This document shows, in pieces, positions 1 through 7,828 of a stretch of DNA of 64,000 nucleotides. Source of the stretch: Silvanigrella paludirubra (GTDB lineage Bacteria; Bdellovibrionota_B; Oligoflexia; Silvanigrellales; Silvanigrellaceae); assembly GCF_009208775.1 (NCBI RefSeq), contig NZ_WFLM01000003.1:163374-227373 (forward strand). Reading direction: 5' to 3'. How positions within the stretch are numbered: position 1 is the stretch's first letter; every line of letters starts with the position of its first letter. The notes under the pieces were generated by a model. The model made no database searches, was not told where the DNA came from, and saw only the letters and a program-made list of their open reading frames with translations. The position numbers and the translations under genes were made by a program.

Positions 1-243
1 TATTAACAAAAAAAGACTTTTAAAAAAATTTATGAATGTTTGATTGTGAATTGGTGAATGAACGAAAGGAATATCATATTGGTTGCATTTATCCTTCATA
101 GCTGTACTTCCTACTTCAGCACAGTAAAGAATATTATGATTCGTTTTTACATAAAGCGCAATTTGTAAACTATAATCGGAGACCGCAGAAAACCATGGGT
201 TTGAATTTAAAAATAAATGGGTGATTTTAAATTTGCTGTTCAA
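1..243 (-). CDS. Glycosyltransferase-like protein, N-terminal fragment
   Basis: This is a partial gene running off the left edge. Reading from a TTG at 243, 81 codons stay open to base 1. The product begins MNSKFKITHLFLNSNPWFSA and continues with an AVSDYSLQIAL helix and a strand ending ILYCAEVGS. That is the look of the first Rossmann half of a GT-B (family 4-like) glycosyltransferase, in which an N-terminal strand is followed by a serine-rich turn and a long helix. The TTG is preceded by AAGG at good spacing, and the start overlaps the 3' end of the methyltransferase gene by 17 bases, which suggests one operon. No ATG or GTG alternative with a better ribosome site was seen. The sugar donor and acceptor cannot be told from this fragment. 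Confidence 0.6.
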   Translation of the reverse strand, partial: MNSKFKITHLFLNSNPWFSAVSDYSLQIALYVKTNHNILYCAEVGSTAMKDKCNQYDIPFVHSPIHNQTFINFFKSLFLLI

Positions 244-1285
244 CTTTGTTCGCCTTACGAAAAATAAGAATAGGGTTTGTTAACAACTCCTGTTTCTTAT
301 CTGCTTCTATAATTTTATTCCAGACTAAAAACGGGTTTTCAAACCCATTCACATAGCCTTCATTTTCTAATTTTCCTTCACAGTAAACAAGCTCTAAACC
401 GAATTGTTGAGCTTGTTCTTGAAAGTAGGATAAAGAAAATCCAGGATCCGAAGGATGCATAAGAGCATCGGCAACAGAAGCTGAACCTGGCCCTAAATAA
501 CGAAATCTTTCGAAGGTAGATCTAAAAAAACCTATAAAATTAAAAAATTGCCATACTCTTAATTGAAAATATTTAATAACAATATGAAATTTAAATCCTT
601 TTTTCTGTAAAAAAGAATCCCATGTCCCACTATAACGATTTTGAATACGACGTTCTAATTTTCGTCCATGAAAACTATAGATCATAAGTCTTAAAACACC
701 ATTTTCATTTAATTTTTGTGAAATTGCCAGAAGGATGCCTGTAGGGTCTGGTTGATGATGTAACACTCCAAAGCATTGAATATAATCAAATTTTCCAATT
801 GCTTTTTCCTTTAAAATCATTTCTGCATTTCCTAAAAGAAACTCGATTTTTTTAAATGTTTTTTGATTCCAAAAAACATTTAAAATAGTATGAAAGGCGA
901 GCTTTTTTTTTGCTTTTTGGATTGCTTTTCTGCTAAGATCCATAGCAATTATTTCGTTTTCTGGATGTAATTTTCTAAAAAGAAGAGGCTCATCGGTTCC
1001 ACAACCTACTAATAATATTCTTTTTGTATTTGGAAAAATCTCTATCATTTCATTATAAACAGGCAGGAATTCTTCTTTTGATATTTTTATATTTGAATGT
1101 TTATACTTGGAGCTTAAAAACCAAATTTTTTCAGCAAGAATTGTCCTTCCCTTAGACAACATCATCAGAAAACCACCATGAGCTGTTAACTGAGCGTCTA
1201 ATTTAGGAGAAACAAAAATAGGGCGGTTAGGATAAGGGAAAAGGTCATAAAACTGCCTCATTTTCTCAATCTTTAACTGCTCCAT
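227..1285 (-). CDS. Class I SAM-dependent methyltransferase
   Basis: The protein of 352 residues carries a class I methyltransferase core: motif I is RILLVGCGTDEPLL, the acidic end of strand 2 is EIIAMDLSRKAIQKAKKK, and motif IV/post-IV is FDYIQCFGVLHH. An N-terminal FYDLFPYPNRP segment resembles methyltransferases with a short substrate-recognition head. I chose the ATG at 1285 because GGAAGGA lies five bases upstream; an ATG at 1333 is in frame but has no ribosome site. The 3' end overlaps the glycosyltransferase fragment, so both may modify the same surface polysaccharide or lipid; this is inference. The substrate is unknown. Confidence 0.75.
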   Translation of the reverse strand: MEQLKIEKMRQFYDLFPYPNRPIFVSPKLDAQLTAHGGFLMMLSKGRTILAEKIWFLSSKYKHSNIKISKEEFLPVYNEMIEIFPNTKRILLVGCGTDEPLLFRKLHPENEIIAMDLSRKAIQKAKKKLAFHTILNVFWNQKTFKKIEFLLGNAEMILKEKAIGKFDYIQCFGVLHHQPDPTGILLAISQKLNENGVLRLMIYSFHGRKLERRIQNRYSGTWDSFLQKKGFKFHIVIKYFQLRVWQFFNFIGFFRSTFERFRYLGPGSASVADALMHPSDPGFSLSYFQEQAQQFGLELVYCEGKLENEGYVNGFENPFLVWNKIIEADKKQELLTNPILIFRKANKVEQQI

Positions 1286-1378
1286 TGTTATCCTTCCCTC
1301 TAATCGTATTTGCGACAGGTGAAATTCTGTCATAATAACATGAAGATCCCGTAAACTAAAGAGTTTGTTACTCTGTGC

Positions 1379-1407
1379 TTGACACTCATATATTTGTAAA
1401 GTATTGC
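1379..1407 (+). promoter_or_regulatory. Probable sigma-70 promoter of tRNA-His
   Basis: A perfect -35 hexamer TTGACA (1379-1384) is followed after 17 bases by TATTGC (1402-1407), a weak -10. The tRNA begins 16 bases later. The -35 is convincing; the -10 matches consensus at only three positions. Confidence 0.45.
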
Positions 1408-1422
1408 TTTCAGGCTTGAGAT

Positions 1423-1499
1423 GGTGACTGTAGTCAAGCGGTTAAGACAATGGATTGTGATTCCATCATGCGGGGGTTCGAATCCCCTCAGTCACCCCA
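1423..1499 (+). tRNA. tRNA-His(GTG)
   Basis: A full cloverleaf is present. The acceptor stem GTGACTG pairs with CAGTCAC, and the anticodon stem ATGGA/TCCAT encloses the loop TTGTGAT, giving anticodon GTG. The T arm contains GGTTCGAATCC. The extra G at 1423 can pair with the C at 1496, which is the G-1:C73 identity pair specific to tRNA-His. The CCA end (1497-1499) is encoded. A terminator hairpin follows at once, so this is a single-gene transcript. Confidence 0.97.
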
Positions 1500-1507
1500 T
1501 TTTAAAG

Positions 1508-1537
1508 AGCTTCCTAATTATTTAGGAAGCTTTTTTT
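1508..1537 (+). terminator. Rho-independent terminator after tRNA-His
   Basis: A ten-base-pair stem AGCTTCCTAA/TTAGGAAGCT with a TTAT loop is followed directly by a run of T. It lies nine bases after the tRNA 3' end. Confidence 0.9.
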
Positions 1538-1650
1538 GTTTTGATCATATTATTTTGTATAAAATAAAAAAATTAATAAATATCTTTAAATATTAAATAC
1601 TTTAGCCGATAGAAACTTAGAATAAATAAGTTGCGAGGTTTATTGCATAT

Positions 1651-2187
1651 ATGGCTCAAATATTTAAAAATCAAAAAAATTTAGAACAGTCTTTAAGAAG
1701 AAAAAAACTGGATAAACCAGGAAAACACGCCCTTTTTCTATTATCTTTATTCAATCAAATAGCTTTTACTCAGGAACAAGATTTATCTGTAACCATAAAT
1801 GGGGAAGAAGTTTTACAAGCTGGACTTATTTCAGACTTAAACCATTTTGATAATTGGAAAAACAAAATGGTATCTTTAGGTATATTTATTCTAAATAATA
1901 ATGAGGAAAATGTATTTAAACCTTCTTCATTTATATTGAATTATATTTATAAAGAAAGAAATATTCCTATTGGAGTTAATAATAATAAAAATAATTCTGT
2001 TTTAGAAGAAAATTTAAAAAATGAAATTAAAAACTTACAAGAAGAAATTTTATTATTAAAAGAAGCATTAAAAGAAACAAATAGAAGAATTGAACGTGCT
2101 GCAGAAAGCTGGAAGCTTAGATCAACATTTGTTCTAAAAAAAGAAAACGAAAGACAAGCTTTAAATGCGTTTCCAAAAAGATATTAA
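1651..2187 (+). CDS. Hypothetical protein with C-terminal coiled coil
   Basis: The product has 178 residues and I do not recognise the family. The first 40 residues are basic (LRRKKLDKPGKH) and are followed by a mixed alpha/beta stretch. An Asn-rich linker near residue 110 leads to a heptad-rich coiled coil (about 120-155: LKNEIKNLQEEILLLKEALK). There is no signal peptide or membrane segment, so it is probably cytoplasmic and oligomeric. GAGG about 15 bases upstream of the ATG is a distant ribosome site. The gene stands alone after the tRNA-His terminator and converges on the paralogue array, with seven bases between the stop codons. Confidence 0.65.
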   Translation: MAQIFKNQKNLEQSLRRKKLDKPGKHALFLLSLFNQIAFTQEQDLSVTINGEEVLQAGLISDLNHFDNWKNKMVSLGIFILNNNEENVFKPSSFILNYIYKERNIPIGVNNNKNNSVLEENLKNEIKNLQEEILLLKEALKETNRRIERAAESWKLRSTFVLKKENERQALNAFPKRY

Positions 2188-2194
2188 TTATTTA

Positions 2195-2647
2195 TTAATA
2201 AGAATTTATAAATATTCTGACCGAAAAATTCGCTCTTTTTTGATAACACTTAGGACATGAAACTATAGTATCTGTAAATCCTGTTGAAAGAAATTCTGAA
2301 TTTTCTCCAAAAACTGTCCAATTAGAAAAAAAACCTGTAGCTGGTTGTGCAAGTATATAAGAATTTCCAAAATTTTTAATACATAAACTTTCAATTTCTC
2401 TTATTTTATGAATACCACCATTAATTTTAAAATAGTCAATTTCGTAAAAATAATTTGAATCTATTTTTTTTAAAAATTTTTCCCACTTTCCTTCAACACT
2501 ATATATTTTATCATCAATTTTAAGCCACTCCCATTTCATAGAAAGGGTTGAACAAAATACATCTACTTTAGTGGCATACAAATTATTAAAATAAAATATA
2601 TTTACTAAAGTTAAATATAATAATATTTTTAATTTTTTTTGATTCAT
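2195..2647 (-). CDS. Small secreted four-cysteine protein, paralogue 1
   Basis: The product has 150 residues with an N-terminal signal peptide (LKILLYLTLVNIFYFNNLYA, cleavage likely near residue 25). Its mature part matches the next two genes. Shared marks are VFC near the new N-terminus, a K-W-E-W-L block, a G-K/E-W segment, DYFKI, a second Cys in LCIKNFG, the pattern YILAQ-x-A-x(2)-FS-W, and a C-terminal CxxC (CPKC). Four conserved cysteines in a secreted protein suggest two disulfides or a metal site. I know no family with this pattern. It is the last of three tandem genes, only 21 bases after the second. Confidence 0.7.
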   Translation of the reverse strand: MNQKKLKILLYLTLVNIFYFNNLYATKVDVFCSTLSMKWEWLKIDDKIYSVEGKWEKFLKKIDSNYFYEIDYFKINGGIHKIREIESLCIKNFGNSYILAQPATGFFSNWTVFGENSEFLSTGFTDTIVSCPKCYQKRANFSVRIFINSY

Positions 2648-2668
2648 AACTATACCAATTTATAAATA

Positions 2669-3139
2669 TTAATAAATAAACTCAAAAATATTGTTATTTT
2701 TTTGAGAAAGTTCATTCACACTCTTATGAAAAGTTTTTATTTTTAAACATCTTATACAGTAATAACTTAAGCTTAAAAAACCTTGCAGTACATTTCTATC
2801 ATCAATACCAACAGGTAACCATGTTGAAAAAATCCCGCTTGATGCTTGAACATATTGAAAATCAGAGCCAAAACTATGAACACAAAGTTGCTGTATTTCA
2901 TTCAAATTTAAATTTTTATTATTTAATTTAAAATATCTTGCTATTAACCTATACTCAGAATTTATTTTTTTAGATAAATTTTGCCATTCACCATTTAATT
3001 TTAAAATATCATTGTTATAATAAAGCCATTTTGTTTCTTTATTTTTATTAGCACAATAAATATCTGCTGTATCTGCATAAGCCATTAATGAGGAACATAA
3101 AACAAAATTAATATAAATTAAAATTTTAATAAATTTCAT
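2669..3139 (-). CDS. Small secreted four-cysteine protein, paralogue 2
   Basis: The product has 156 residues with a signal peptide (first 22 residues, ending SLMAYA). It shares the frame of its neighbours: IYCANKNKETKWL at the start of the mature protein, an NGEW-type block, ARYFKL, LCVHSFG, VQASSGIFSTWLPVG, and a CIRC pair. The C-terminal tail is Asn-rich and differs from the other two, as does the spacing around the KW block. It is clearly homologous to genes 2195-2647 and 3236-3715, though diverged, so the duplication is not recent. The function is unknown; export to the periplasm or beyond is predicted. Confidence 0.7.
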   Translation of the reverse strand: MKFIKILIYINFVLCSSLMAYADTADIYCANKNKETKWLYYNNDILKLNGEWQNLSKKINSEYRLIARYFKLNNKNLNLNEIQQLCVHSFGSDFQYVQASSGIFSTWLPVGIDDRNVLQGFLSLSYYCIRCLKIKTFHKSVNELSQKNNNIFEFIY

Positions 3140-3235
3140 ATTTACATCCTTAAATAAAATTTAAATAACTTAAAATTTTAAAATATTCAAGCAAATTTTA
3201 TTTAATACTTTTTCCATTTTTATATTTAAGCTATT

Positions 3236-3715
3236 TTAAAACTCATTAAAATATTTTTCTAAATTAAAATAATCATAAAAATTAATTCTTATTATGCTAA
3301 AAGGTTTTAGGTTCCTTGAGCAAAATACACACCTATTATTTAATTCAAATACACCTTTTGCTACAGAATTATTTGACACACCCAAAAGAAACCAATCTGA
3401 AAACATACTATCAGCTACTTGAGCAAAAATATAAGATGGACCAAATTTTTTAATACATTCTTTTTGCAAATTTTCTATAAAACTCCAGTCAGCATCTATT
3501 TTAAAATATCTTAGGCTTAAATATCTATTATTCGTTATTGACTTGCTGAATAATACCCACTCTCCATTCACAGAAACAATTTGATTATTTGATCTTAGCC
3601 ATTCCCATTTTTTGTCATTCGTAGCACAAAATACTTCTGTCGTTTCAGCAAAAATACTTTGAAAACAAAATGTATTAATTATAAATAAAATTAGATATAT
3701 AAATTTTATTTTCAT
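3236..3715 (-). CDS. Small secreted four-cysteine protein, paralogue 3
   Basis: The product has 159 residues and is the first gene of the tandem array. The signal peptide covers about residues 1-23 (IYLILFIINTFCFQSIFA). Mature features are VFCATNDKKWEWL, VNGEW, LRYFKI, ECIKKFG, YIFAQVADSMFSDWFLLG and a CVFC pair followed by a basic then aromatic tail. A 96-base AT-rich gap separates it from paralogue 2, so each gene may have its own promoter. The regular Trp and Cys pattern argues for a compact, disulfide-stabilised extracytoplasmic fold; a role in adhesion, inhibition or signalling would be guesswork. Confidence 0.7.
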   Translation of the reverse strand: MKIKFIYLILFIINTFCFQSIFAETTEVFCATNDKKWEWLRSNNQIVSVNGEWVLFSKSITNNRYLSLRYFKIDADWSFIENLQKECIKKFGPSYIFAQVADSMFSDWFLLGVSNNSVAKGVFELNNRCVFCSRNLKPFSIIRINFYDYFNLEKYFNEF

Positions 3716-3859
3716 AAAATTTCCTTTTTTATTATTGAATATTATATTTATTTTTTGATTTTCAAAGATTAAATTATATTAAATTAGCCACACGGTCAAT
3801 TAAATAATTAAAAATTTTGAAATTGCTACCCATTAATCTTAATTTTTTTTAAAATTTAA

Positions 3860-3885
3860 AAATGTCAAAAATATTTTTGGCATTT
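3860..3885. promoter_or_regulatory. 26-bp near-perfect palindrome
   Basis: The sequence is centred between 3872 and 3873 and reads AAATGTC, AAAAATATTTTT, GGCATTT with a single G-T mismatch. It lies between the divergent start of the four-cysteine array and the acetyltransferase gene. It could be an operator for a dimeric repressor serving both directions. It lacks a T run immediately after the stem, so a terminator is less likely. Confidence 0.35.
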
Positions 3886-3940
3886 AAAAAATTTTTATTT
3901 ATAATAAATAAAGAATAAAGAAAATATTAAGGATTTTATT

Positions 3941-4492
3941 ATGAATAGTTTAGTTACAATTCAATCAAAAAGAATTACATTAAGATCTTTAAAAATTGAA
4001 GATTATTTACAAATATTTGAATATTCAAAAAATTTAAATGTTACAAAATTTCTAAATTGGGATTATCACAAAAATACAGAAGAAACAATTGATTATTTAA
4101 ATAGAATTATATCATTATATAAATATTTTCCTACAAGTAATTTAGCAATTTTGTTAAATGAAAGTGAAACTGAATCTGAGAAAATAATTGGAACTATTGG
4201 ACTCCTTCCTAAAAATCCTAAATTACCAAATCAATATGAACTAGGATTTGTATTAGGAGAAAATTGGTGGGGCAAAGGATACGCTTATGAAGCTGCAAAT
4301 ACGTTAATATCATTTACAAATAAAAATTTTAAAATAGAAAAAATTTTAGCTTATTGTGCCACTCAAAATATATTTAGTTTTAGACTATTGGAAAAGCTTG
4401 GGATGAAAAGAGAAGGAATAATAAAAAAACATATTTTGAAAAATGGGGATTTTTTAGACTCTTATCTTTATTCGTTACAAAATATTAAATAA
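3941..4492 (+). CDS. GNAT N-acetyltransferase (RimJ/RimL-like)
   Basis: The product has 183 residues. It begins with the typical RITLRSLKIEDYLQIFEYS strand-helix of the Acetyltransf_3 group. It has the acetyl-CoA segment ELGFVLGENWWGKGYAYEAA, in which GKGYAYEA takes the place of the pyrophosphate-binding Q/RxxGxA loop, and ends with a RLLEKLGMKREG motif, the usual C-terminal signature. Such enzymes acetylate N-terminal residues of proteins or small amines; the substrate cannot be read from the sequence. AAGGA lies nine bases before the ATG. The gene is monocistronic and converges on the stress-protein gene. Confidence 0.85.
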   Translation: MNSLVTIQSKRITLRSLKIEDYLQIFEYSKNLNVTKFLNWDYHKNTEETIDYLNRIISLYKYFPTSNLAILLNESETESEKIIGTIGLLPKNPKLPNQYELGFVLGENWWGKGYAYEAANTLISFTNKNFKIEKILAYCATQNIFSFRLLEKLGMKREGIIKKHILKNGDFLDSYLYSLQNIK

Positions 4493-4495
4493 TAT

Positions 4496-4921
4496 TTAAT
4501 TTAATATTAAAACATCGCTATGAATTTTATTCGCAATATAATTCGCTGTAGAACCTAGCATTCCAATAAAAGAATGGTGATGGCCAGCAATTATAACCAA
4601 ATCAATATTTAATTCTTTAGCAAAAGCAACAATACCCTCTTTAGGATCAGCAAAAAAAACATGAATATTTTGCTTTTCTACATTAAGATCCGCAACAAGT
4701 TTATTCATTTTTTGTTCAGCATCTTGAATGGCTTCTTTTTCAAGATCAATATTTACAGGATAGTAGTATCCATGAACAGGAATAGATGCAACTGGACTTA
4801 CGGCATGACAGATATGTACTTCCGCATTAAAAGCACTTGAAAGAGGAATTGCTTTTTGAAATGACTTAATACTCGCTTCTGAAAAATCAGTACATATTAA
4901 TATTTTTTTATATGCAGACAT
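4496..4921 (-). CDS. Universal stress protein (UspA family)
   Basis: The product of 141 residues has the UspA alpha/beta fold: strand 1 is KKILICTDFSEAS with the conserved Asp, and the C-terminal half is LVIIAGHHHSFIGMLGSTANYIANK. The family's ATP-binding signature is G-x2-G-x9-G-S/T. Here it reads G-HHH with the second Gly replaced by Ser/Phe, while the GS pair is kept, so nucleotide binding is plausible but not certain. It is a single cytoplasmic domain. The stop codon is only three bases from the acetyltransferase stop on the other strand. Confidence 0.85.
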   Translation of the reverse strand: MSAYKKILICTDFSEASIKSFQKAIPLSSAFNAEVHICHAVSPVASIPVHGYYYPVNIDLEKEAIQDAEQKMNKLVADLNVEKQNIHVFFADPKEGIVAFAKELNIDLVIIAGHHHSFIGMLGSTANYIANKIHSDVLILN

Positions 4922-5063
4922 AAATCCGTTCCTTTATCTAAGATAGTAAAAACTTATTCATGGAATAAGAAATAAAATCATTCATTATTTTATATTTTTT
5001 TTATAAATTATTCAAGATAATAATAAGATATTAAAATAACAATTTCATTTATATAATAACATT

Positions 5064-6581
5064 TTAAACTAAATTTACATTTAAATTATTTTTTGGGTAG
5101 TCTGTTATTCTTGCAAATGGTCCTTCAAAAATTTGTTTTACTAATGTAACATTTGAAGAATCTATATCTTCTTTTTGTGATATATCATTTTCATGAATAA
5201 TAAGGATACGATGAGAGTTTGTATCCGTTATAATTAAATTTCCGTTGAACCAAGTAATACCAGATGGTTCATTTAAACGTTCAGATAAAGGAACTGTCCC
5301 TAAATAATCCTTGCCTACAGAATAAATTCTCATCGCATTATTATAAGAATCAAGTATATATAAATTTTGTGAGGTAGGACTCCATGCACAACTTAATGGG
5401 TGCTGCATTTTAGCTTCTGCACCAAGTCCATCTGAAAAACCAAAATCAAAAAGACCTCCACCAACAAGACTAACTATCATTGTTTTTCCTGTTTCATTCC
5501 AATTTTTAATAATAAGTCTGATAGAACTTGTCTCACTATCCGTAAAAGCTAGGACAGTATCAGAAACGGCAGAAACTCCTGATGGCTCAGCCAAAGCAGC
5601 AAACGAGGCGGGTCCATCTAATAGATCTTCTCGACCTGACCCAGCAATATGTGAAACAGAATCGTCTTTAACTATATATTGAACAATTTGATTGCTTCCA
5701 GAGCATGAAATAGCAAGATGATTTCCCCACACACAAACATCAGCTGGACAATTTAACGGAGCTAGTTTTGCATCATATTCAGAGCGGGCTTCAAATAAAC
5801 CTTTTTCCCCTTTACCAGCAAGTACTCTATATTTTCTTTGGGGTTTGCCCTCTAAATCAAAGGCAATAACACGATGATGTCCAGAATCACAAACGATGAG
5901 CTCTTCTTTCCAAATACAACATCCTAAAGGTGATGAAAGAATTCCTTCACCAAATGATGTTACAAATTTTCCTTCATAATTTAATTGAACAATTCTATTA
6001 TTAAATGTATCCGAAACAAAATAAAATACATTTGAATTTATTTCTGTTGCCACTGCTTTTGTAGGATATCTAAAATTAAATTTATCATCAATTGTTCCCC
6101 AGTTACTTAATTGAACTTGTGGTAAATTTTTATTTATAATTAAAGATGAAATTTGTTCCTTTAAAAAATCATATTTATTTTCACCAGTAACTGAATTAAA
6201 TATTTTACCTTCACAATCAATTATCACAAAAGTAGGCCAATTTCGTATAGCAAACTTTTTTGAAATTTGCATGTCTTCATCAACAATAACTGGGTGATTT
6301 ATATTTAATCTATGGCAGGCTTCTTTTACATTATTAAAATCTTGTTCATGAAAGAATTTAGCGTTTTGAACTCCAATTACGACTAATCCTTTTTTACTAA
6401 ATTCGTCTTCTAATTTTTTTAATTCAGCTAATACTTCTAGACAGTTTACACTACAAAAAGTCCAAAAGTGTAATAAAATAGGATGACCTTTAAAGTGTTC
6501 TAAGCTTAAAGAAAATTCCGAATTTATCCACTTAAACTCTGGAGGAAACTCTGGAGCATTTACCGGCATCATGGCACCCAT
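5064..6581 (-). CDS. Thioredoxin-like domain plus NHL repeats (NHLRC2-like)
   Basis: The product has 505 residues. Residues 1-150 form a TlpA/AhpC-type thioredoxin fold (ILLHFWTFCSVNCLEVL, then LVVIGVQNAKF and FVIIDCEGKIF). In place of the usual CxxC it has C-S-V-N-C, as in NHLRC2 proteins, which carry a CCINC sequence. Residues 170-470 are NHL repeats that would form a six-bladed propeller; examples are DTFNNRIVQLNYEGKF, DSGHHRVIAFDLEGK and DTNSHRILII. There is no signal peptide, so it is cytoplasmic. The family is conserved from bacteria to animals with an uncertain biochemical role. It precedes the small membrane protein at 7043 in the reading direction of the minus strand only by distance, with 27 bases between them. 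Confidence 0.85.
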   Translation of the reverse strand: MGAMMPVNAPEFPPEFKWINSEFSLSLEHFKGHPILLHFWTFCSVNCLEVLAELKKLEDEFSKKGLVVIGVQNAKFFHEQDFNNVKEACHRLNINHPVIVDEDMQISKKFAIRNWPTFVIIDCEGKIFNSVTGENKYDFLKEQISSLIINKNLPQVQLSNWGTIDDKFNFRYPTKAVATEINSNVFYFVSDTFNNRIVQLNYEGKFVTSFGEGILSSPLGCCIWKEELIVCDSGHHRVIAFDLEGKPQRKYRVLAGKGEKGLFEARSEYDAKLAPLNCPADVCVWGNHLAISCSGSNQIVQYIVKDDSVSHIAGSGREDLLDGPASFAALAEPSGVSAVSDTVLAFTDSETSSIRLIIKNWNETGKTMIVSLVGGGLFDFGFSDGLGAEAKMQHPLSCAWSPTSQNLYILDSYNNAMRIYSVGKDYLGTVPLSERLNEPSGITWFNGNLIITDTNSHRILIIHENDISQKEDIDSSNVTLVKQIFEGPFARITDYPKNNLNVNLV

Positions 6582-6608
6582 AATAGTAAAGGTGAAATTA
6601 AAGCATTT

Positions 6609-7043
6609 TTACTTTGTTCTGATTTGACCAAATAAGCCTCTAATTAAATTATAATCCATTTTTAAACCAGAAATTCCTTTTTTTCTAAATATATTGAAAA
6701 TTTTTGGCAAAAAAATGACAAACATGATTAAACCAATTATTAATAGAAATAAAAATCCTAATATAATAAAGGGAAGTAACAATATAATTTTTAAAATTGA
6801 TGGCTTTTTTAATTTGATATTAGAATTATTTCCAAAGGAATAATAGAAAGATTTAAATTTTTGTTGTTGATTTTCAGATGAATAAAATTCTTGCTCTGAA
6901 AAATGATATTCATTCACTTTTTTTATACTATTACTTTGATTTTCATTGATATTAGAATTTGAATTATTTGTTTGAGTACTATCTTCATTAACAAACTCAG
7001 CGTCAATAATATCATTTTTTTTATTTAAATTATTTTCATTCAC
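6609..7043 (-). CDS. Small membrane protein with Asn-rich N-terminus
   Basis: The product has 144 residues and no recognised family. The first 85 residues are hydrophilic and rich in Asn, Ser, Glu and Gln, so probably disordered. A single long hydrophobic stretch follows (about 88-115, IILLLPFIILGFLFLLIIGL) and could span the membrane once or form a hairpin. The C-terminal tail is basic. Upstream lies the BtuD-like ATPase and downstream the NHL protein, all on the minus strand with short gaps, so it may be the link in one transcript. A ribosome site (AAAGGAA) precedes the ATG. Confidence 0.6.
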   Translation of the reverse strand: MNENNLNKKNDIIDAEFVNEDSTQTNNSNSNINENQSNSIKKVNEYHFSEQEFYSSENQQQKFKSFYYSFGNNSNIKLKKPSILKIILLLPFIILGFLFLLIIGLIMFVIFLPKIFNIFRKKGISGLKMDYNLIRGLFGQIRTK

Positions 7044-7087
7044 TAATAATTCCTTTCAATAATTGGATTTGAGAATAAAAATATTTT

Positions 7088-7828
7088 TTATTCTAATGAA
7101 TTTCGAATTCCATATAATTTTTGTACGATATTTGACCTCCAAAAAAAATCAGAATCCGAATTCCAAACCCATAAACCGTCACTTAATGCACATATTTTAT
7201 TTGCAATCTCTCTAGCAAAAAATAGGTCATGTGAAGTGATAAAAATGATTGATTGATTTTCACGAGCGTATAATTTACATTTATAAATTAAATCGTGCTT
7301 GTGTCTTGCGTCTAAATCACTTTCAGGCTCATCTAAAAAAAGTACTTTTGCTTTACTAGCCCATATTCTGGCCAATTGTACTCTTTTCCACTCACCACCA
7401 CTTAAATCAACCAATTCTGTATTTTTTAAGTGCATTAAGTCAAAATCTCTCAAAATGTTATCATAGTCAATAGAAAGCTCATTTGATAAATAACTAGTAT
7501 TCCTATTTAAAAAATCGCTCAAAGATATAAACTCAATAACGTTAAAATTTTCAGGTCGAATAAGCTGCTGTGGTAACCAAGAGATTGATTTCCTATTTTT
7601 ATGACTTTTTAATAAGTCATCCTGAGATTTTAATAATGAGACTTGACCATAACTTGGCTCCAATAAACCTGCGCAAACCTTCAACAAAGTACTTTTACCA
7701 GCACCATTATTACCAAGCAAACAAATGATATCTCCACCGGTAAACTCAAAACTTACGTTTCGAAATAATATTTTACCGCTTTTTACAGCATAAGCAAGAT
7801 CTAAAGACTTTAAGAAAATAGGAGTCAT
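7088..7828 (-). CDS. ABC transporter ATPase, cobalamin/siderophore type (BtuD-like)
   Basis: This is the ATPase subunit (246 residues) of a type II importer. Walker A is GNNGAGKSTLL, the Q-loop is SWLPQQL, the signature is LSGGEWKRVQLARI, Walker B is VLFLDEPESDLDARH, and the H-loop is ITSHDL. Its start codon overlaps the permease stop by four bases, so the two are translationally coupled. Together with the FecCD permease and the BtuF-like binding protein it makes a complete importer on the inner face of the cytoplasmic membrane. Vitamin B12 or an iron chelate is the expected cargo; the binding protein favours B12. Confidence 0.88.
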   Translation of the reverse strand: MTPIFLKSLDLAYAVKSGKILFRNVSFEFTGGDIICLLGNNGAGKSTLLKVCAGLLEPSYGQVSLLKSQDDLLKSHKNRKSISWLPQQLIRPENFNVIEFISLSDFLNRNTSYLSNELSIDYDNILRDFDLMHLKNTELVDLSGGEWKRVQLARIWASKAKVLFLDEPESDLDARHKHDLIYKCKLYARENQSIIFITSHDLFFAREIANKICALSDGLWVWNSDSDFFWRSNIVQKLYGIRNSLE

